DNA of 64,000 nucleotides from NCBI RefSeq assembly GCF_011075055.1, contig NC_058152.1, forward strand, positions 11,523,228-11,587,227, given 5' to 3'. The stretch comes from Mangifera indica (taxonomy: Eukaryota > Streptophyta > Magnoliopsida > Sapindales > Anacardiaceae). This document shows positions 22,258 through 37,415 of this stretch, one piece after another (position 1 is the first letter of the stretch; each line of letters begins with the position of its first letter). The notes below the pieces were generated by a model. The model searched no databases, had not been told where the DNA came from, and saw only the letters and a program-made list of their open reading frames with translations. A program made the position numbers and the translations under genes.

Positions 22258-24933
22258 CTGAAAGTTCGATATTTATAAATGACAAATGGTTCATTACATA
22301 AATTTACCTATGGAAATGCCAGATTCATAATCTAAATATCTTTGCTTTCACTTAAGTAACTCATTTTTTCCAAATAGATTAATACAATAACTCAAAATTA
22401 TAAATCAACATCAGGGGATGACCGATATTACTGTGGAAAAGTTGCTGAACCGGTTATAGTACAAAATCAATGTTGCATACGAGAATGTCTGTTACAAACA
22501 CGACACTAAAGACTATCAAAAGCGACAATCCCAGTACCAGTACAGCGATATGATTCCCAATGCCGTAACCTTTCTTCCCATGATTTAGTATTAATGAGAT
22601 TATCATACTTTGGATATGTTACAACACCATAAATCCTAGTATCATTACCAGAAATGAATTGAGAAGAGACGGGATTGGATCAATGTTTTCATATACTTGG
22701 ATTGAGCATTGGCCAAATCAAATGACCGGTTTGATAAGTTAGATTGGTGAGAGATTAAATAAATTTTAAAAATATTCAACAAGACATAATTGTGACTTAG
22801 TAGTATATTGTAAATATTTCATACTAGATGAACTTAATTCGAGTTAGACTTAATAGTTTGTCTTTGAGTCGAGTCGTCTTAGCTCAATAATTGATTTATT
22901 TATTCATTCGGTAGCACTATTTATTCTGCTATTAATATTATTAATTATTCATACAGTTAGCGATGCTGTGAATTAACTTTAATGAACTTAAGTTTGCATT
23001 GGATATTAAAACTTTGATTTGAGTTTGAAGTGACACTAAGCTTGACTAGACTACAGTTGGATCCACCCCTATTGAACATGACCCAAACTATATTTTGTGC
23101 TAAAAAACTTAATCCAAACCTAATTTTTTCATATCAGGTTAATAAGTTGTGAAAAAAAACATCAACACTAATTCGAGTCTTAATAATTGCAAAACTTTCT
23201 ACTATTAAACTTGCCAACTCATATTAAAACAATATATAACCAAACATAATTGTGATCTTGTTGTACGGTGAATATCTTTTGCGATTGGTGAGATTTGGTA
23301 TGAGTTCTACAGTTGCAAAGTTTTCACTTTCTAACTTGACAAATTAAATAAAAAATAAAACATACAATATACTTATCCAACTTCTAGATAAATTAAATAA
23401 AAATTAAAATAATATATAATTAAACAAAATTATACCTTAGTGATATGACACATAATCTTTGCAATTATTTGAATTTTAGTAATGGCAAAATTTTACAAAA
23501 CCATATGCTGACTTCACTATGATGGTTTGATCATATTAATAAAACAGGTAAATCATAACTCAATGTGATTTACTTGGTTCAAATTGATTTAGATGACAAT
23601 GCACTTCTCAATCTTAAATAACAAAGGAGCATATTTTCAATTTTTTTTTTCCCACAAGGATTCCTCATGTCATGAAATAGGGTTTGGAAGATAGACTTCT
23701 CTCAACCCTACTATTTAATGTGAACTAGAAATGAAGGAGGTCCAACTCACCTTTGCAAATTTCTATCTTTGTCTAATTATTTTTACTTATTTATTCTTTG
23801 AAAACATTACTCAATCACATGACACACTACATGTATAGTTAAAAGTGCATGTATACATAGAATAATATTATGTGTATGCATTTTTAATACAAAATTATAT
23901 CATGATGTGATTGAGTGATGTTTAATTAATGATAAAATAAAATCTAATCTTATGATGAAATATCTATGTATGTACATATTTGTATATAAAAAATGTATAT
24001 ACAAAATGTTGCTCTTGCACATAATTTTACTCTTTTCATTTGATTAGATATTTCAGTTTAGGAATTATATGATTTGGTCTAATGCTATTATGGTTACTTT
24101 TTAATTATAATCTTTCATCTATTAATATCTATTTTGATTTTAAATTGAAAAATATCATACATGACCCATAAGGTTTTTATAGTTATGAAACGAATGATGA
24201 CTTTTAAATAGATCCTTTACTATCTGATATAAGGCTAGGGTTTAAATTCTACTTCTAATCCCTTGGCTAAATTCATTTTTTAATCACTTTTTTGTTTTGA
24301 AATAACAATTTTCATTTATGAAAATGGATACTGATAGAGATGACAATTTAATTTGCAAAATTGGATCTTTGGCTTATCCCTCTCCGAACGAGAAGAAGAT
24401 TTTTTGATAAAGATAGGGACAAGAACAATGATGGAGATGATTAAAATTCCCATAATCAGGGATGAGAATAAATATATCCTCGATCCGTCATTTCTTTAGC
24501 CTGTCCCCTCTCTTGTTGGTTCTCTCCCATATATATTTCATAAATCTTTACATATTAAATTATTTTTAAAAATTTTGAATTATTACAAATATGTTTTGAC
24601 ACCTAATAATTATTCTATTATTTTTTTAGCGAGGATGAGGAGATGAAGGGAAAGTAAATTTTCTTCACGAGGAGAAAATAAGGATTAACCATCATCCCCA
24701 TATTAGAGAAAAGATGAGGACAAAAATTAAGGTATTTGACTCCTATTTGTCGTTACCATCTTTTTATAATGAGGGAAAAAAATGAATTTTTTAAGTTTTA
24801 AAAATGAAAAATTGTAGTTTCCTCTAGTTTTCATCAAGTTCTTATATAGAAAATGAATAAGCAGTCCTTGCCAAGTTGGTCATTGTCTTAAATGGGTCAA
24901 TATAGGAGAAAAAAAAGTGAATAATGCATTTGA
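22258..24933. other. Intronic/intergenic DNA right of the PPR exon (unit 1)
   Basis: Begins as the intron upstream of the PPR exon, but no matching first exon follows. AT-rich with repeat-like text near 22680-23200. This is where units 1 and 2 differ most, and at several sites unit 2 agrees with unit 3 against unit 1. Confidence 0.5.
24336..24763. mobile_element. MITE-like element (unit 1)
   Basis: A block starting agagatgacaattt and ending gttaccatctt, weakly inverted, enclosing purine-rich words such as gataaagatagggacaag and gaggatgaggagatgaag on one side and matching pyrimidine-rich words (ccctctccg, catcatcccc) on the other. It resembles widespread plant non-autonomous elements ending in GATGGCAATTT-like termini. 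No clear target duplication, so low confidence. Confidence 0.35.
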
Positions 24934-25236
24934 TAAAATATTCTAATATTAGATAAAAAATAGTTCTATAAGAAATTTAATTTTTAATTGACAACACATG
25001 ACAATAATATTTCAACTTTTTTATTTTTCAACAAGGCATGACAATAATGTTTCAACCTTTTTTATTTTGGAAATGATAAAAAGGCTGAAATCATAGACTA
25101 GCAAATTTATAGGAAAAATCATTAAAAATTGAAGGCTCAAAAATTAACCTGACTTGATTTAACTCAAATTCGTTCAGGTAAACCTCAAGCTAGGTTTGAA
25201 CCAAAAGGGTTAGTTCATTTTTGAAACTAAGTTAAA

Positions 25237-25372
25237 TTCGAATTGGAGTGAGTGTGGCTTGATCCAGCTCATGACCCATTAATTAATAATTTTCAATATG
25301 ACTTTTTGAATTGGAGTGAGTGTGGCTTGATCCACCTCATGACCCATTAATTAATAATTTTCAATATGACTT
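25237..25372. repeat. 68-bp tandem duplication (unit 2)
   Basis: Same two-copy 68-bp duplication as at 303-438, with one further substitution at the start of the second copy (tttgaa instead of ttcgaa). Single copy in unit 3. Confidence 0.85.
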
Positions 25373-26606
25373 ATTAATCTAACTAGAACAAAAAAAAATT
25401 AAGTTAGGGTTGAATTATTTAATATAAAACCTAATTCGAATTGTTTTCAAATTAATCCACAACTGAATCAAGTTGCATTTAGGTTAACATAAAATCAACC
25501 CAAAATGATCAACATGCTTGATTCACCAACTTTCCGATATTTTGTTGATGTTATGCCTTTTGAATCTTTTTCCATATTGCTTGTTTAAAAAAAAAAAATT
25601 GTAAACGACCTTTTGTCTCACATCTTTTGTTTAGAAGATTTGTATTGTGCTATTATTAGATCGGGTAATCCTAAATAGTGAGAGACAATTATAGAACAGG
25701 GAAAGGCTATAAAAGAGTGTAATAGAGTATTTTGGGATTCAATAATTGAAACAAGTTTCGTGTTTTCCCCCTATTAAAAAAACACACAGTTGTAAGGAGT
25801 TCTGTGACTTTTCTCGGCCAAAAAATCACATCATTAATTTGTAAGCAAGTTTGGATTAGACGAAATATTTATGTATATCTTAATTTGTTCACAAAGTTTA
25901 AAGTCTGACCTTACATGACTCTTACTATTGCGCCTGCAGATTTTGAATCTTTTGACACAATCTTCATCATTTACTAAGAACTTCCGAACTTCCATTAGAA
26001 AAAGGTGTCAATTCAATATGTAATACGAAATGTTTAAAAAATTATATTGTATACGTGATTTTTTTGATCAATAATAGATGGGACCTTCTAGAAAATGTCT
26101 CTTTCTTTCTTTGTCAACTTTAATTTTAGATAAAGAGAATTAGGAAAAAAACAAAAAAAGATTAGCAGGTTGCTAGGGAAGTCACAATATGTAGTTGGTT
26201 GCATTAATTGTGGTTAAGATATATTAAGTAATTATTTAATCCAAGTTCAATGCCAACCGAGTCCGAATAAGGGTATGTTTAAATCCAAAAAATTGTTCAA
26301 GCTAACAATATGTAGTTGGGACTACTCCAGCCTGAGTTCTGACCCGTACAAATTTAGTCCTCGGGTCCAGCCATCATTTAATAGAAATCATCGAGGGTAC
26401 CTCAAAAGAGAAAAGCATTGTGATAATGCAATTATGTGAGTGGTCATGATCATTGAACTTATCTCCGTTTTATCCTTTTCGTCTGTCTAAAATACTTCAC
26501 TGGCACCGGTTCCATCTATTTATTATGGTCTCTTAATTTGTCATCTCCATCGGAGAGAAGCAGCAAAGTTTTAGCCTTTAGAAATCAAAAGATTTGCAGC
26601 ATAATC

Positions 26607-28698
26607 ATGTCTTGGACTTGGACCTCACTTGCTCTTGTGGCCCTCTTCTTCTTCCTCCAAGCTTTGCTGTGGAAAAAAGATACAAAATCTAACCGATTGC
26701 CTCCAGGTCCAAGAGGGTTTCCCATTTTCGGAAGCCTTCATTTGTTAGGCAAGTTTCCTCACAGAGATTTTCAAAAACTTGCAAAAAAATATGGCCCCAT
26801 CATGTTTATGCGCTTAGGCTTGATGCCAACAGTCGTAGTTTCATCACCTCAAGCTGCTGAACAGTTCCTGAAAACGCACGATCTTATTTTTGCCAGCAGG
26901 CCTGCTATTGAAGCTTCAAAGTATATTAGTTACGGGCATAAGAGTTTAGCCTTTTCTCCTTATGGGTCTTATTGGCGCACCGTCCGCAAGATGTGCACCT
27001 TGGAACTTCTTAGTATGGCTAAGATCAATGCTTTCCAGGCCATGAGAAAAGAAGAGCTTGATCTCTTGATTGAATATGTAAAAGAGGCTGCCGAAGATGG
27101 TGTTGCCGTTGATCTTACTGCAAAGGTGTCGTCTCTGAGCGCTGACATGACTTGTCGAATGGTTTTTGGGAAGAAATATATGGAGGAGGAGTTTCATGAG
27201 AAAGGGTTCAAGGCTGTGATCCAAGAGGCTTTGACATTGGTAGCCATTCCAAATTTGGGTGATTACATCCCTCAAATTGCTTCACTTGATCTCCAGGGGC
27301 TGAGAAAGCGGATGAAGGCGGTTTCCAAGGTGTTTGATGCTTTCTTTGAAAAGATTATTGATGAGCATGTTCTATCCAAGGATGAAAAGAGAACCAAAGA
27401 TTTTGTTGATGTCATGTTGAGCTTCTTGGGATCAGAAGAAACTGAGTACAAAATTAATCGAGAGCATATCAAAGCCATAATCTTGGTATAGTTTTGTTTC
27501 TTTTATGTTCTTGAAACATTTTAGTTTTTAAAATGCTTCAAAATTGGTACAAAATGTTTGAGCGGTGTTTTAAAAGTATAAAGAAAATTTGACATATGAT
27601 TATCTTGTTCTTATTTTTTATTAAATTAAAAATTGATTTTATATTTTATTCTATTTCATAATTTCAAATTATAAATATGATTTTTGTCCACTTTTTTTTC
27701 CAACATCTAAAACTTTTTTCATTTATAGTGTGTTAAAATTCATCTCTCCATATTTGACTTCTCTAATTGTTGGCCATCGCTCAAAAAGTTAATTTTGTCA
27801 AATTTGATTTACATTAATTATTTAGTTATAGGTTGATAAAGTTGATTAAATACACACCATATTATTACTAAAGTTTTTTTTTTTTAAAAGAAATATGCTT
27901 GCTGTATTTTTTTAAATAAAATTTGATATTTATAAAAAAACTCCAATATTTTTTATATTTGTATGTTTCTTCACGATTCTCTTCTCCATTTTTGAGAATA
28001 TACTTCTCCGAATTTCCACGTTTCCTTCTCAGTTCTGCATGTTTAAAGCTAATGATTGTATTCTTTTTGGCTGGATATGATCAGGATATGCTTACAGCTG
28101 CAATGGACACTTCAGCTACTGCCGTAGAGTGGGCACTTTCAGAACTCATGAAACATCCTGAAGAAATGAAGAAAGTACAGAAAGAACTGGAAACTGCCGT
28201 GGGACTGGACAGGATGTTTGAAGAATCAGATTTGGACAACCTGGAATACTTGGACATGGTTGTGAAAGAAACCCTCAGGCTCCATCCTGTAGGCCCTTTA
28301 TTACTCCCCCATGAATCTGTGGAAGATTGCACAATAAATGGCTACCACATACCCAAGAAATCACGAGTTGTTATAAATGCATGGGCAATCGGAAGAGATC
28401 CAGAAGCCTGGACCGATCCTGAGAAGTTTTGGCCGGAAAGGTTTGTCAGTAGTAACATTGATCTTCGCGGTCGAGACTTTCAGCTTATCCCATTTGGTTC
28501 CCTGGAATGCAGTTGGGACTCACTGTGGTGAAGCAAGTGGTAGCACAGCTTGTGCATTGCTTTGATTGGGAGCTTCCGGATGGGATGCTGCCGAGTGAAT
28601 TGGACATGAGTGAGGAGTTTGGTCTTGTGATTCCTCGAGCTAAGCATCTCTTGGCTGTTCCTACTTATCGTCTGAAAATAAATGATAATAGGCTCTGA
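26607..28698 (+). pseudogene. CYP71-clan cytochrome P450 (CYP736A-like), heme motif deleted, unit 2
   Basis: Copy of the unit 1 P450: exons 26607-27485 and 28085-28698 with the same splice sites and the same 16-bp loss at 28501/28502 removing the heme-ligand cysteine codon. Translation would end at 28531. The protein sequences of units 1 and 2 are the same throughout the visible frames. Without the thiolate ligand the product cannot be a normal P450, so expression, if any, would yield a truncated protein of about 441 residues. Confidence 0.9.
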
Positions 28699-31600
28699 AA
28701 AGGAGTAACATTATAAGGTTCTTAAATTCAGCTTAACTTCAATTTCTGAAACTGTTTTCATTTTTCTTATGTAATGCGATAATCCTGCGTTTACTTTGCA
28801 TTAATCTAATAGAAACATATAAGATATTCAAAGAAACTTGTTTATGCTACTTTGTTTTCCTTCTCAAGTCGCGACTTTTTTCCATTTTCAACCTGCCGGA
28901 TAAGTCTCTCTCCTGCACTTTGTTTATGCTTCTGCAGGATGAGAAACTCATGAAAGCTGTGATAGAAGTGGATTTGATCCAAGTCAAACCTATAATAGTT
29001 TGAGCTTGGATAGAAACCATAATGTCCAACTGGTAATCAATACCATCGGAAAGCTACTAGTGGGGACACAGGAGTAAGTAATATTATCAGCAAAATAAAT
29101 AATGTTAGTAATGAATAAAATAGTCAATCTTGAGTTTTCAAGCTGAATGGACTAGCTTATCCACTCCTCCAGATAACTCCACCTTCATAAAACTTTCTCT
29201 TCATAACTGATAGAAATCATGGTGGCATATGAGAATCAGATGATGGTGATCGACGATCCTTTCGAAATTCTGACTAAGATCAGGCCATCTCTTCAAATTA
29301 TGGGCCATCATGTTCTTGAAAGCCTAGCTGGTGGAGCCATATGCCAATTTGTGGTCCAAGAACTTGATCTGGAAAGCTTGTGGGGGTTCTTGACCCTACA
29401 AAGGTGAATTTCTAGCCGGTTTTGAACTTTATTATACTTTTTGGCCATATGGCTAATTCCCACTCAAGGTTTGATAACAAGCCTAAATTTTATTTACTCC
29501 AAAATTAAAATTTTCAGACCAAACAATCAGGTTTAGGACTTGTCCCACTCAATTAAATGACCTATTGCCAGAATAAATTGTGAATAGTATTATAAGAGTG
29601 AAAATGTCATATTTTAAAATTTAACATATTGTTTTAATAAGCCTAATTGAGACACCTATTGTCAAAACTAAATTTGACAAATTGTTTTATTAAATTTAAT
29701 AGTTAGGTAAGAAAATAGTTTTTTTAAATTTAAAAATTAAGAATCATCATTTTATCAAACCTTAGAAAATAGTCTTTCTGCCTATTTAATATAATTTTAA
29801 TAGTTTAAAAAATGATAATTATACTCTTAAGGAACATAACAAAACAAATTTAAAATATAAATATTATATTATAAACTATTGCAACTATAATTATATTTTA
29901 AAAATACGTGAGGTGAGTATAAAATATCAATTTGCCTATAATAGGTTTTAAAAAAGATATTAACAACCCTGTATAGTGTATGTAAAATATAAGACCACAA
30001 TAAACTAGTGTTTCAAACAATACAGAGAATTCAAATATGGCAGCATATAACATTATTATAGTGCGATCAACATCATTCCACGGTCCAGAAAAACCAAACA
30101 CCAGCAACATATAGAAGTCCAGCAAATAAATCTATGCCAGGGAAGAAAGTACAGAAAACATTGGATGACGGTCACCGGAAAATTCGTGTCCACCGACCAA
30201 GTTGCTAGCTAAATCATTACGTGTGTGTTCAAGATCAACCCTGTCTGAAAACACGATGAATAACATATTGTTCGGAACTTGATGAAATCAACTTGCAGCT
30301 TAATTTTGGAATAAGAAACAATAATTTTAACAATTATTTTATTTTGAAATTGTTAAAATCTAGAAGGATTTTACTTTGAAAAAAAAAAAAGAACAATAAC
30401 TTCTCTCTAAGATTCGGAGAGCACAGTAAACACCTTCTCTCACAAAGTGTCTAAAGATATTTTGGGAGAATACAACAAAAAGCAAAGACTGATGTTGTGA
30501 TGGATTTGAAGAAATGAAGATGATATTTTTAAGGCAACCATGACCTCCAAAGAGCAATACTATATGTACATATTTTGAGCACATAATTTTAGGGATTATA
30601 TTAATAATTTACCTATACTAAAATTAAAAACTTTTCAAAGCTAAGGAGAGTCAGCTGATCCCTTGACAGCTACTCCTAAATTATTATCTCTCCAATGTTT
30701 TCTACTCAATTAATTACCGTACTACTTGTTTCCACCATCTAAATATAGTTTTTGGTAAACCAATATATTACCTTGCCTAAATTCATTGTTCAAAATTGTA
30801 GGCCAATTAATTACAATTCATGCTTGTAAAATCTTTTGTAAAAGTTTACATGCAAGCCATGTGAAACTGGCTTTCACATTTCATTTCAACACATCAGCGA
30901 AAGAAAGCTACTTTAAAAATTCTTAAATAGAATAGAGAACAGCAGAGCATAGGGCATAAATCTAGATTCTGAAGGTGACATATCCTGAAACCATTGAATT
31001 ATTATTATTTTTTTGGTAAGTAACCATTGAATTATTATGCAAGACACCACTACAACTATACATAATACCATGAACAATGTTATGTACATCTAATTTTGAG
31101 TATTTAATTAGATGTTTAGATTATATATCATCATATGATTTAGTGATAAACTAACATTTAATAACATCATGACATATTATCCAGATATCTAATTGAATAT
31201 TTAAAATTAAGTGTACATAGTTTGACTTTAATACAATAAAGAAAGTTCTAATAACTTTAGGAACAACATGAATAAAGCATGCACTAAAATATGAATAAAA
31301 ACCTGAATTTAAACCTAAATGGATACTCACTATTAAGGTGCACGTGTGTACACATACACACATATATATAATATAATTTTGATGTTATGGTCAAATTTTC
31401 GGTTCAGCTGGTTGGGCAAGAGATGCCCATATCTATATCCATATCTATATACGTATAAACATATTAAAGCCCCTGCATATTAAAATCCATCACCTTATAT
31501 AATAAGCTCGCAAGGAGATTTCAAGCTCCAAGTTTCACTCAGGCCCTGGCCAGTCCATGCGATTGCGATGCTGACGGTGTGCTAAAATTTTGCGCCCGAT

Positions 31601-31857
31601 ATACCCTGAACTGTAAAATACAATGAATATTTACATCAATACGAGAATGCAAGATCAGTTTCCAAGCATTAAGACTTATGAATGAAAATACAACTATATT
31701 TACAAATAAATTGTACAAACTTTTCTGTAAACAATAAGGTGATAGTTTGTAATTGATTACTTTTTATCTCACTTTAAAATTATCTAATCAGATATTATCA
31801 CATTAGATTGTCTAAATAAATTTGCACAATATATGCAGATAAGTTGAATCCAACTTA
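28699..31857. other. Intergenic DNA, P450 to TNL (unit 2)
   Basis: Same content as 3765-6923: AT-rich, an unrecognised 62-codon frame at 29219-29407, no convincing gene. Confidence 0.5.
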
Positions 31858-34800
31858 CTAGTCTCTTTGTATTGGAGGCTTGTATATTTCTGCATGAGAG
31901 GACCAAGTATCCAACATTTCGAATGATTTGCTTTCGTCCATTTCTTCATGTTTCACGCAGAAAAAGAAAAAGCACCTCAAGCAGGCATTTATAACATCTG
32001 GAAATCTCAAGTCTCTCTCCACTGTTGTAGCTGTTTTATCTTTGGCGTACAGAAATCTCACGCCACAGTTCTTCAGTTTGCTTTTTTTCCTGCAGTTATT
32101 ACTTCCATGCTCAACAAAGAACTCCATGTAGCCTTGCTATCCAAACTGGCTGTAAGCAAGTCCAGGGCCATGATTTCATAGTCATATCCTAAGAATAAAT
32201 GATCTCCTGATTCAATAGCCTCTTCTGATTCAATAACTTCATGCCCTTCTTCATTAAACAAGCAGCCAGCTGAAACGATCTCCTCATTGACTACCAGAAA
32301 ACAACGAACTTGCAAAGCTTCAGCCTCTTCGTAGTCCCGGAATGATGCAGCAGCGCAAAAAGCAAAACCAATTAAATCATCATTAAGCCAATCCGTTGGA
32401 AGCTCTATATAACCTGTCTGACTTGTAAAAGGAAACCAATCCGGAATTTCGCTTCCAGGGTAACACATTGACCCCTTTGGTAGGCTATATCCCTTTGGCA
32501 GGTTAATCCTTGACAGCGATGTTGTGTTTTCCTGTGCCAAGAAAATCATCAACTTCTAGCCTTATTAAACATATCATTTAGAGCAATGCGATGGGTATTT
32601 ACTTTGAGTATACAAATGAGTCCACATAGCAGCGAAACAGTCCACCAGATTTAGATGCTCCAGTTTGTGGCAGGCTGGCAACTGGGACAGTAGCGAAACC
32701 GGTGACTTTTGATGCCCACATCGCAGGAACGATAATTTCTTCAGGTTGTTCAAACAAGTTAGAGTCAATGAAGGTATATCTGTTATACCAATTCCCTCGA
32801 CTTCAATTTCCTCCAGGGCCTTCAAATTCTTGAGGCCATCAGGCAATCTGTCGATTTTCGAAGAGCCGGAAAGATAAAGACATTGAAGAGATTTAAACTT
32901 ACCAATGCTCTCTGGGAGACTCTTTAGTCTTAAACAATTTTTGAGACTCAATTTCAGGAGAGTGGATAGATGCACTAATGGCGGCAGTTCTTCAATTGCA
33001 GTTCCATCTAAATATAACTCTTCTACACTACCAGGGATGTACGGAACCGCTTCAATCTTTGGACAATTGGAGAGAATAACTACTCGAGGATTTTCTGACC
33101 CACCAATACTCTCGGGGAGACTTTCCAGCTTCAAACAATTCTCAAGACTCAATATTTTTAAACTGGAAAGATGCTTCAATAAGGGCAATTCTTTTATTGC
33201 AGTTCCATCTCAATATAACTTTTCTACCGTCTCAGGGATATATGGAACTATTTTGAGATTTGAACAGTCGGAGAGGACAAGTTTTCGAAGACATTTCCAA
33301 CTGGCGTTGATCTGAAGACTTTCAAAGCTTTTACATTGTTGTCGATTCAAGAGAACAAGCTTACTGAGACCACAGATAGACGAGAAACCCTCCTGCAAAT
33401 TTGTACAACCTTGTAGAATCAAGCTCACAAGATTCAGCCGAATAATTAAACCAGCAAAGGTACCTTAGCTCAGAGAAATCAGATTCCAGGTCTTCAAAAC
33501 CATATGCCTTGTTACCGCTGGTGAAGCCGTAGGCTTCCAGGAACCTCAGGTTATACGTCTTCTGGAAAGCTTTTGGTTGTAAATGTATCTCTCTTGACAT
33601 ATCCAAACTTATGCTTTGAATAACATTTTACCCCTAAAAATAAAAAACACGTTGACAATATATTAGTTTGAACATTATAAGACATTTTACTCGTTGTTAA
33701 TGCACAGAACTTTATTAAAAATATAAATAAAAAATTAGTGTTTCGACTCTCATCATATTTTTGGTTAAAACCGAAAAGATATTATTCTCACCCCACAACC
33801 GAGTATGTTTGCTGGGATCATCAACAGATTTTTGTCAAACAATTTCTCTGCCCATATCTTGAAGTAAATCATGCATTGTTATAATGTTGGATGGGGTAGT
33901 GATGGGAGACTTTTGAATGAGAACATTTATACAACTATGTGAGACAAAGCCACAAGAATCCAAGACCTCCTCCAAAAGATATCCTTCACAACCTCTAAAG
34001 AAACATGAAATATCTAAAAATACTTCTTGTTGTTTGTAATCTAACCCATCATCACTCACTTTGAAGACCCTTTGGATATCCTTATGAGGACTTTTCTTCA
34101 AGTTTTGTAAAACGCCTTCCCAATCTTGCTTTGTCCTCTTGAATAGAGAGGACCCTAAATTTTTAAGAGCTACTAGAACACCTTTAGCATATGCTACTGC
34201 CCTTGATGATAGCTTAGAATAATCTTCTGTTGGGTCGCTTTCTCCAAATGCATATTTGTTAAAAAGCTGAAAAGCTTCATCCCTAGACATTTCTTCCATC
34301 TTGATTATGTGTATGGGATCCACACCACATTTTATTAGAACTTGCTCATCCCTTGTTGTTATGATTATTCGACTTTCAGAGTCCAGGTAATCAAAATCCT
34401 CGATTAAACATTCCATTTGTTCTAACTTTGTCACATCATCGAAAACAATAAGAGCACAACCAAGCCTTCTTTTTTGTGAGGTGAATCCGATATTGGGATT
34501 TTTGTCCCCGAAAACTTTAGAACTAAGTCTTTGGCGCAAGTCATTTAAGCCCTCACTTTTCTCTCATTCTTCTCTAATATTCCGAATGAAGTAAGAAGCG
34601 TCAAACTTTTTAGATATCTTTCTGAATATAGCACCAACAAGAGTTGTCTTGCCTACACCTCTAATGCCCCAAATTCCTAACTTGCGAACATTGGACGATA
34701 ATAAATTTTCAATTTTCTCAATCTTTGAGTCCAACCTTACAAGGTTGTAGTTGTCAATTACCAAGTACTCATCATTCAGTTTCTTCAAAATATCCTCAAC

Positions 34801-35519
34801 AATATCGTTTACAAGTGTTGATTCATCTCTAAACAAAAAAAATGAAACAATACTAAAAATCAGATAAATAAAAAAGATTGTGTTAAATAAGTGATCAAAG
34901 ATTTATGAAAAATGTATGGATAGAGTATTAAACTCCTCTATTGCCCTAAATTATATAATATAAGGTTGGCATATAACAAAGAACTGTCATGAAATGAACT
35001 AATATATTTTCTTATTAAAAAAATTAATGTTCAATTGCTCCAAACTTTGGATTTAAACATAAATGATAATCACTAGCAAAACGTACGAATATAAATGAGA
35101 TCTGCCAACTGATGAAGATCAGTGGTCAACTAATACAAAAGAAATGAAAATGCAGTTTCTTGTAAGGTCACATAGTCAATATGATGCGTTTTATTATTGC
35201 AATTTTAATAACAAAACGCAACGTATTGGTAGCAGATTATACAAGGATATGGATATCATTTATATATATAATATTACTCTTATTTAATGTATTTTATTTT
35301 TTTAATTATATGTTAAAGAATATAATATTTTTCTTGCGGCAAAGGAATGCAATTGTTAGTAGGAAACTTTCTTTTTTAAATTAGAATTAGTTTTCCTATC
35401 GTTATTGACCCTGATGAAGCCATTTATAGGCTAAGGTGGACCTAAGCTATCCCTCAATATTTCATACAATTTAATTACCCCACTCAAAAAATTATTTACA
35501 ACAATATAGTGGTATATAT

Positions 35520-36164
35520 GCTCCGAGTTGATGCAGTTTGAGAATTTTTTCAAATTAAACTGAAAAAATAATTTAAAAAATTTCTAAACCAAGCTAAATC
35601 ATTTTAGATTTCAAACAAAATTAAACCAAATTGAAAAATACAGTTTGATTTGATTTGAATTATGGTTTAAACCGTAGTTATCAATAACGTACGATACATG
35701 ATACGTATTTTACGATATGATATGATATGATACAAGTGAAAAATCATATGTATCATAAGATATATCATATTAATATGATATAACAGATATATTTTACGAT
35801 ATAATTTGTATTTCTGATATGAATTGATACACTATTTTAAAGAAAAAAATATGTGATTTGTGTGTTCATAAAAAATTTACAAATGTTAAGAGTGTTTGTG
35901 ATATTTTTCAAAATGATGATGTGTTAATAATAATTTTTTTATTATTTTATTAATATTTTATTTTTTAAAATGTGCTTCATACAAAACGATACATAATATA
36001 TGGTATAAAAAATTATAATTTATGGTTTGAAAATCGCCTAAACCATAACCTAATTTGAAAAAATGATTTGAAAAATTTTTAACTCAAACCAAACCATTTT
36101 ACAAACCAAACCAAATTGAACTACAAGGTTTTATAGTTTGAATCAAATTATGCACACTCGTACA
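35520..36164. repeat. AT-rich dispersed-repeat-like insertion in TNL intron 1 (unit 2)
   Basis: Copy of the block at 10586-11230, same nested structure. Confidence 0.45.
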
Positions 36165-37415
36165 ACAATATGCTAAATTCATATTTGACTTGATTCAGTA
36201 CTATGGCCTAAAAGAAGCTACATGAAATTTTAGATTAGAAAACAAAATGCCAAATGACTACTTCCCACCTAAGGTCAGATGAAATGACATGATTCTCACC
36301 CCTTTAGGTTGAAAGAGTCAATTTCCCACATATCTATCAAAATCAATTATTAATTTTTACTATTAAAAAGTATTTATTCTATTTTTTTTTTTCAAATATT
36401 AAAATTGAAGTGTGTTGTGGGGGTGTCAATGTTAATTTTTAAAAATTCACTAAGGAAAAATGAATATCTTTCCTTTCTGATTCAAAAAATTATCATATTT
36501 ACCTCATATATTTAAAGGGTGGGAATATATCACCTCATCAAATCTTGAGTGGGACACAGTCATTTGGCCTAGATAAAAAAACACATTTGATACAAACTTA
36601 ATAAATTAAGGTTTTAATAAAGGATAAATTCTTTATTACCTAATAAATAATATTCTATTTTTATAGGCTTTCCCGTGTCGGTGTGATTTCTTTTATCACG
36701 TATTCAGAAGATTATAATTGTATTGATAAAAAAAATATTAATATTATGATTATTAAAAAAAAAAAACTATTTATCAATAAAGTAAAGGTTAAAGCAATGG
36801 AAAAAAAAAAAGCTATTTGAGACTTGGAAGAATTTATCGATCAGCAAAGGAGAACAGTTTGAACTATAATAAAGACCACAGTGTTATCTGAAACATTATG
36901 ATCTTATAAAATAAATTGAATAAAACTAATATGGATAAACCGATTTTATTAACGTATCCATACAAATTGAGATTAAATTTATATGGAAAAGTCTATAAAA
37001 TTTGTTTATATGTTCAATATTTCTCAAATAAAATAGCCAGAAGTGATAATAAATTAACCATTACCTAGTGTTATTTGAACAAAGCCACCCAGGCTGCTTG
37101 TTTCCGTCAAAGCAGTCTTCCATCTTTGCAACAACCCTGGATCTTTAACCTTAAAACGATCTTCAAGCTGGGAAAATGCCTTTCCAAATTCTCCCTCTTG
37201 ATGCCTTACATCTGATGGATCTACGCGATAAAAGATCGGAATTACAATCTGACCGTACTTGTTCTTGCATTCAAGGATCTTTTCAAGTTCTCTGAGACAC
37301 CAGCTTGAAGAACCGTACCCTTCAGAGAAAATGATAACTGAGATCTTTGACTGTTCGATTGCAGTCAGAAGAGCTGGAGAATCATCTTCTCCTCTGTTAA
37401 GTTTATAATCAGTGA

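Larger units (their letters stand above)
1..24933. repeat. Tandem segmental unit 1
   Basis: First copy of a head-to-tail repeat with a period of about 24.93 kb. The sequence at position 1 recurs at 24934 and again at 49858. It contains, in order, a P450 pseudogene, a TNL pseudogene, a copia element, a borealin-like terminal exon and a PPR exon. By eye it matches unit 2 with only a handful of differences over roughly the first 19 kb, and with many more in the last 5 kb. The left limit is the window edge, so the true duplication breakpoint is not seen. Confidence 0.95.
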
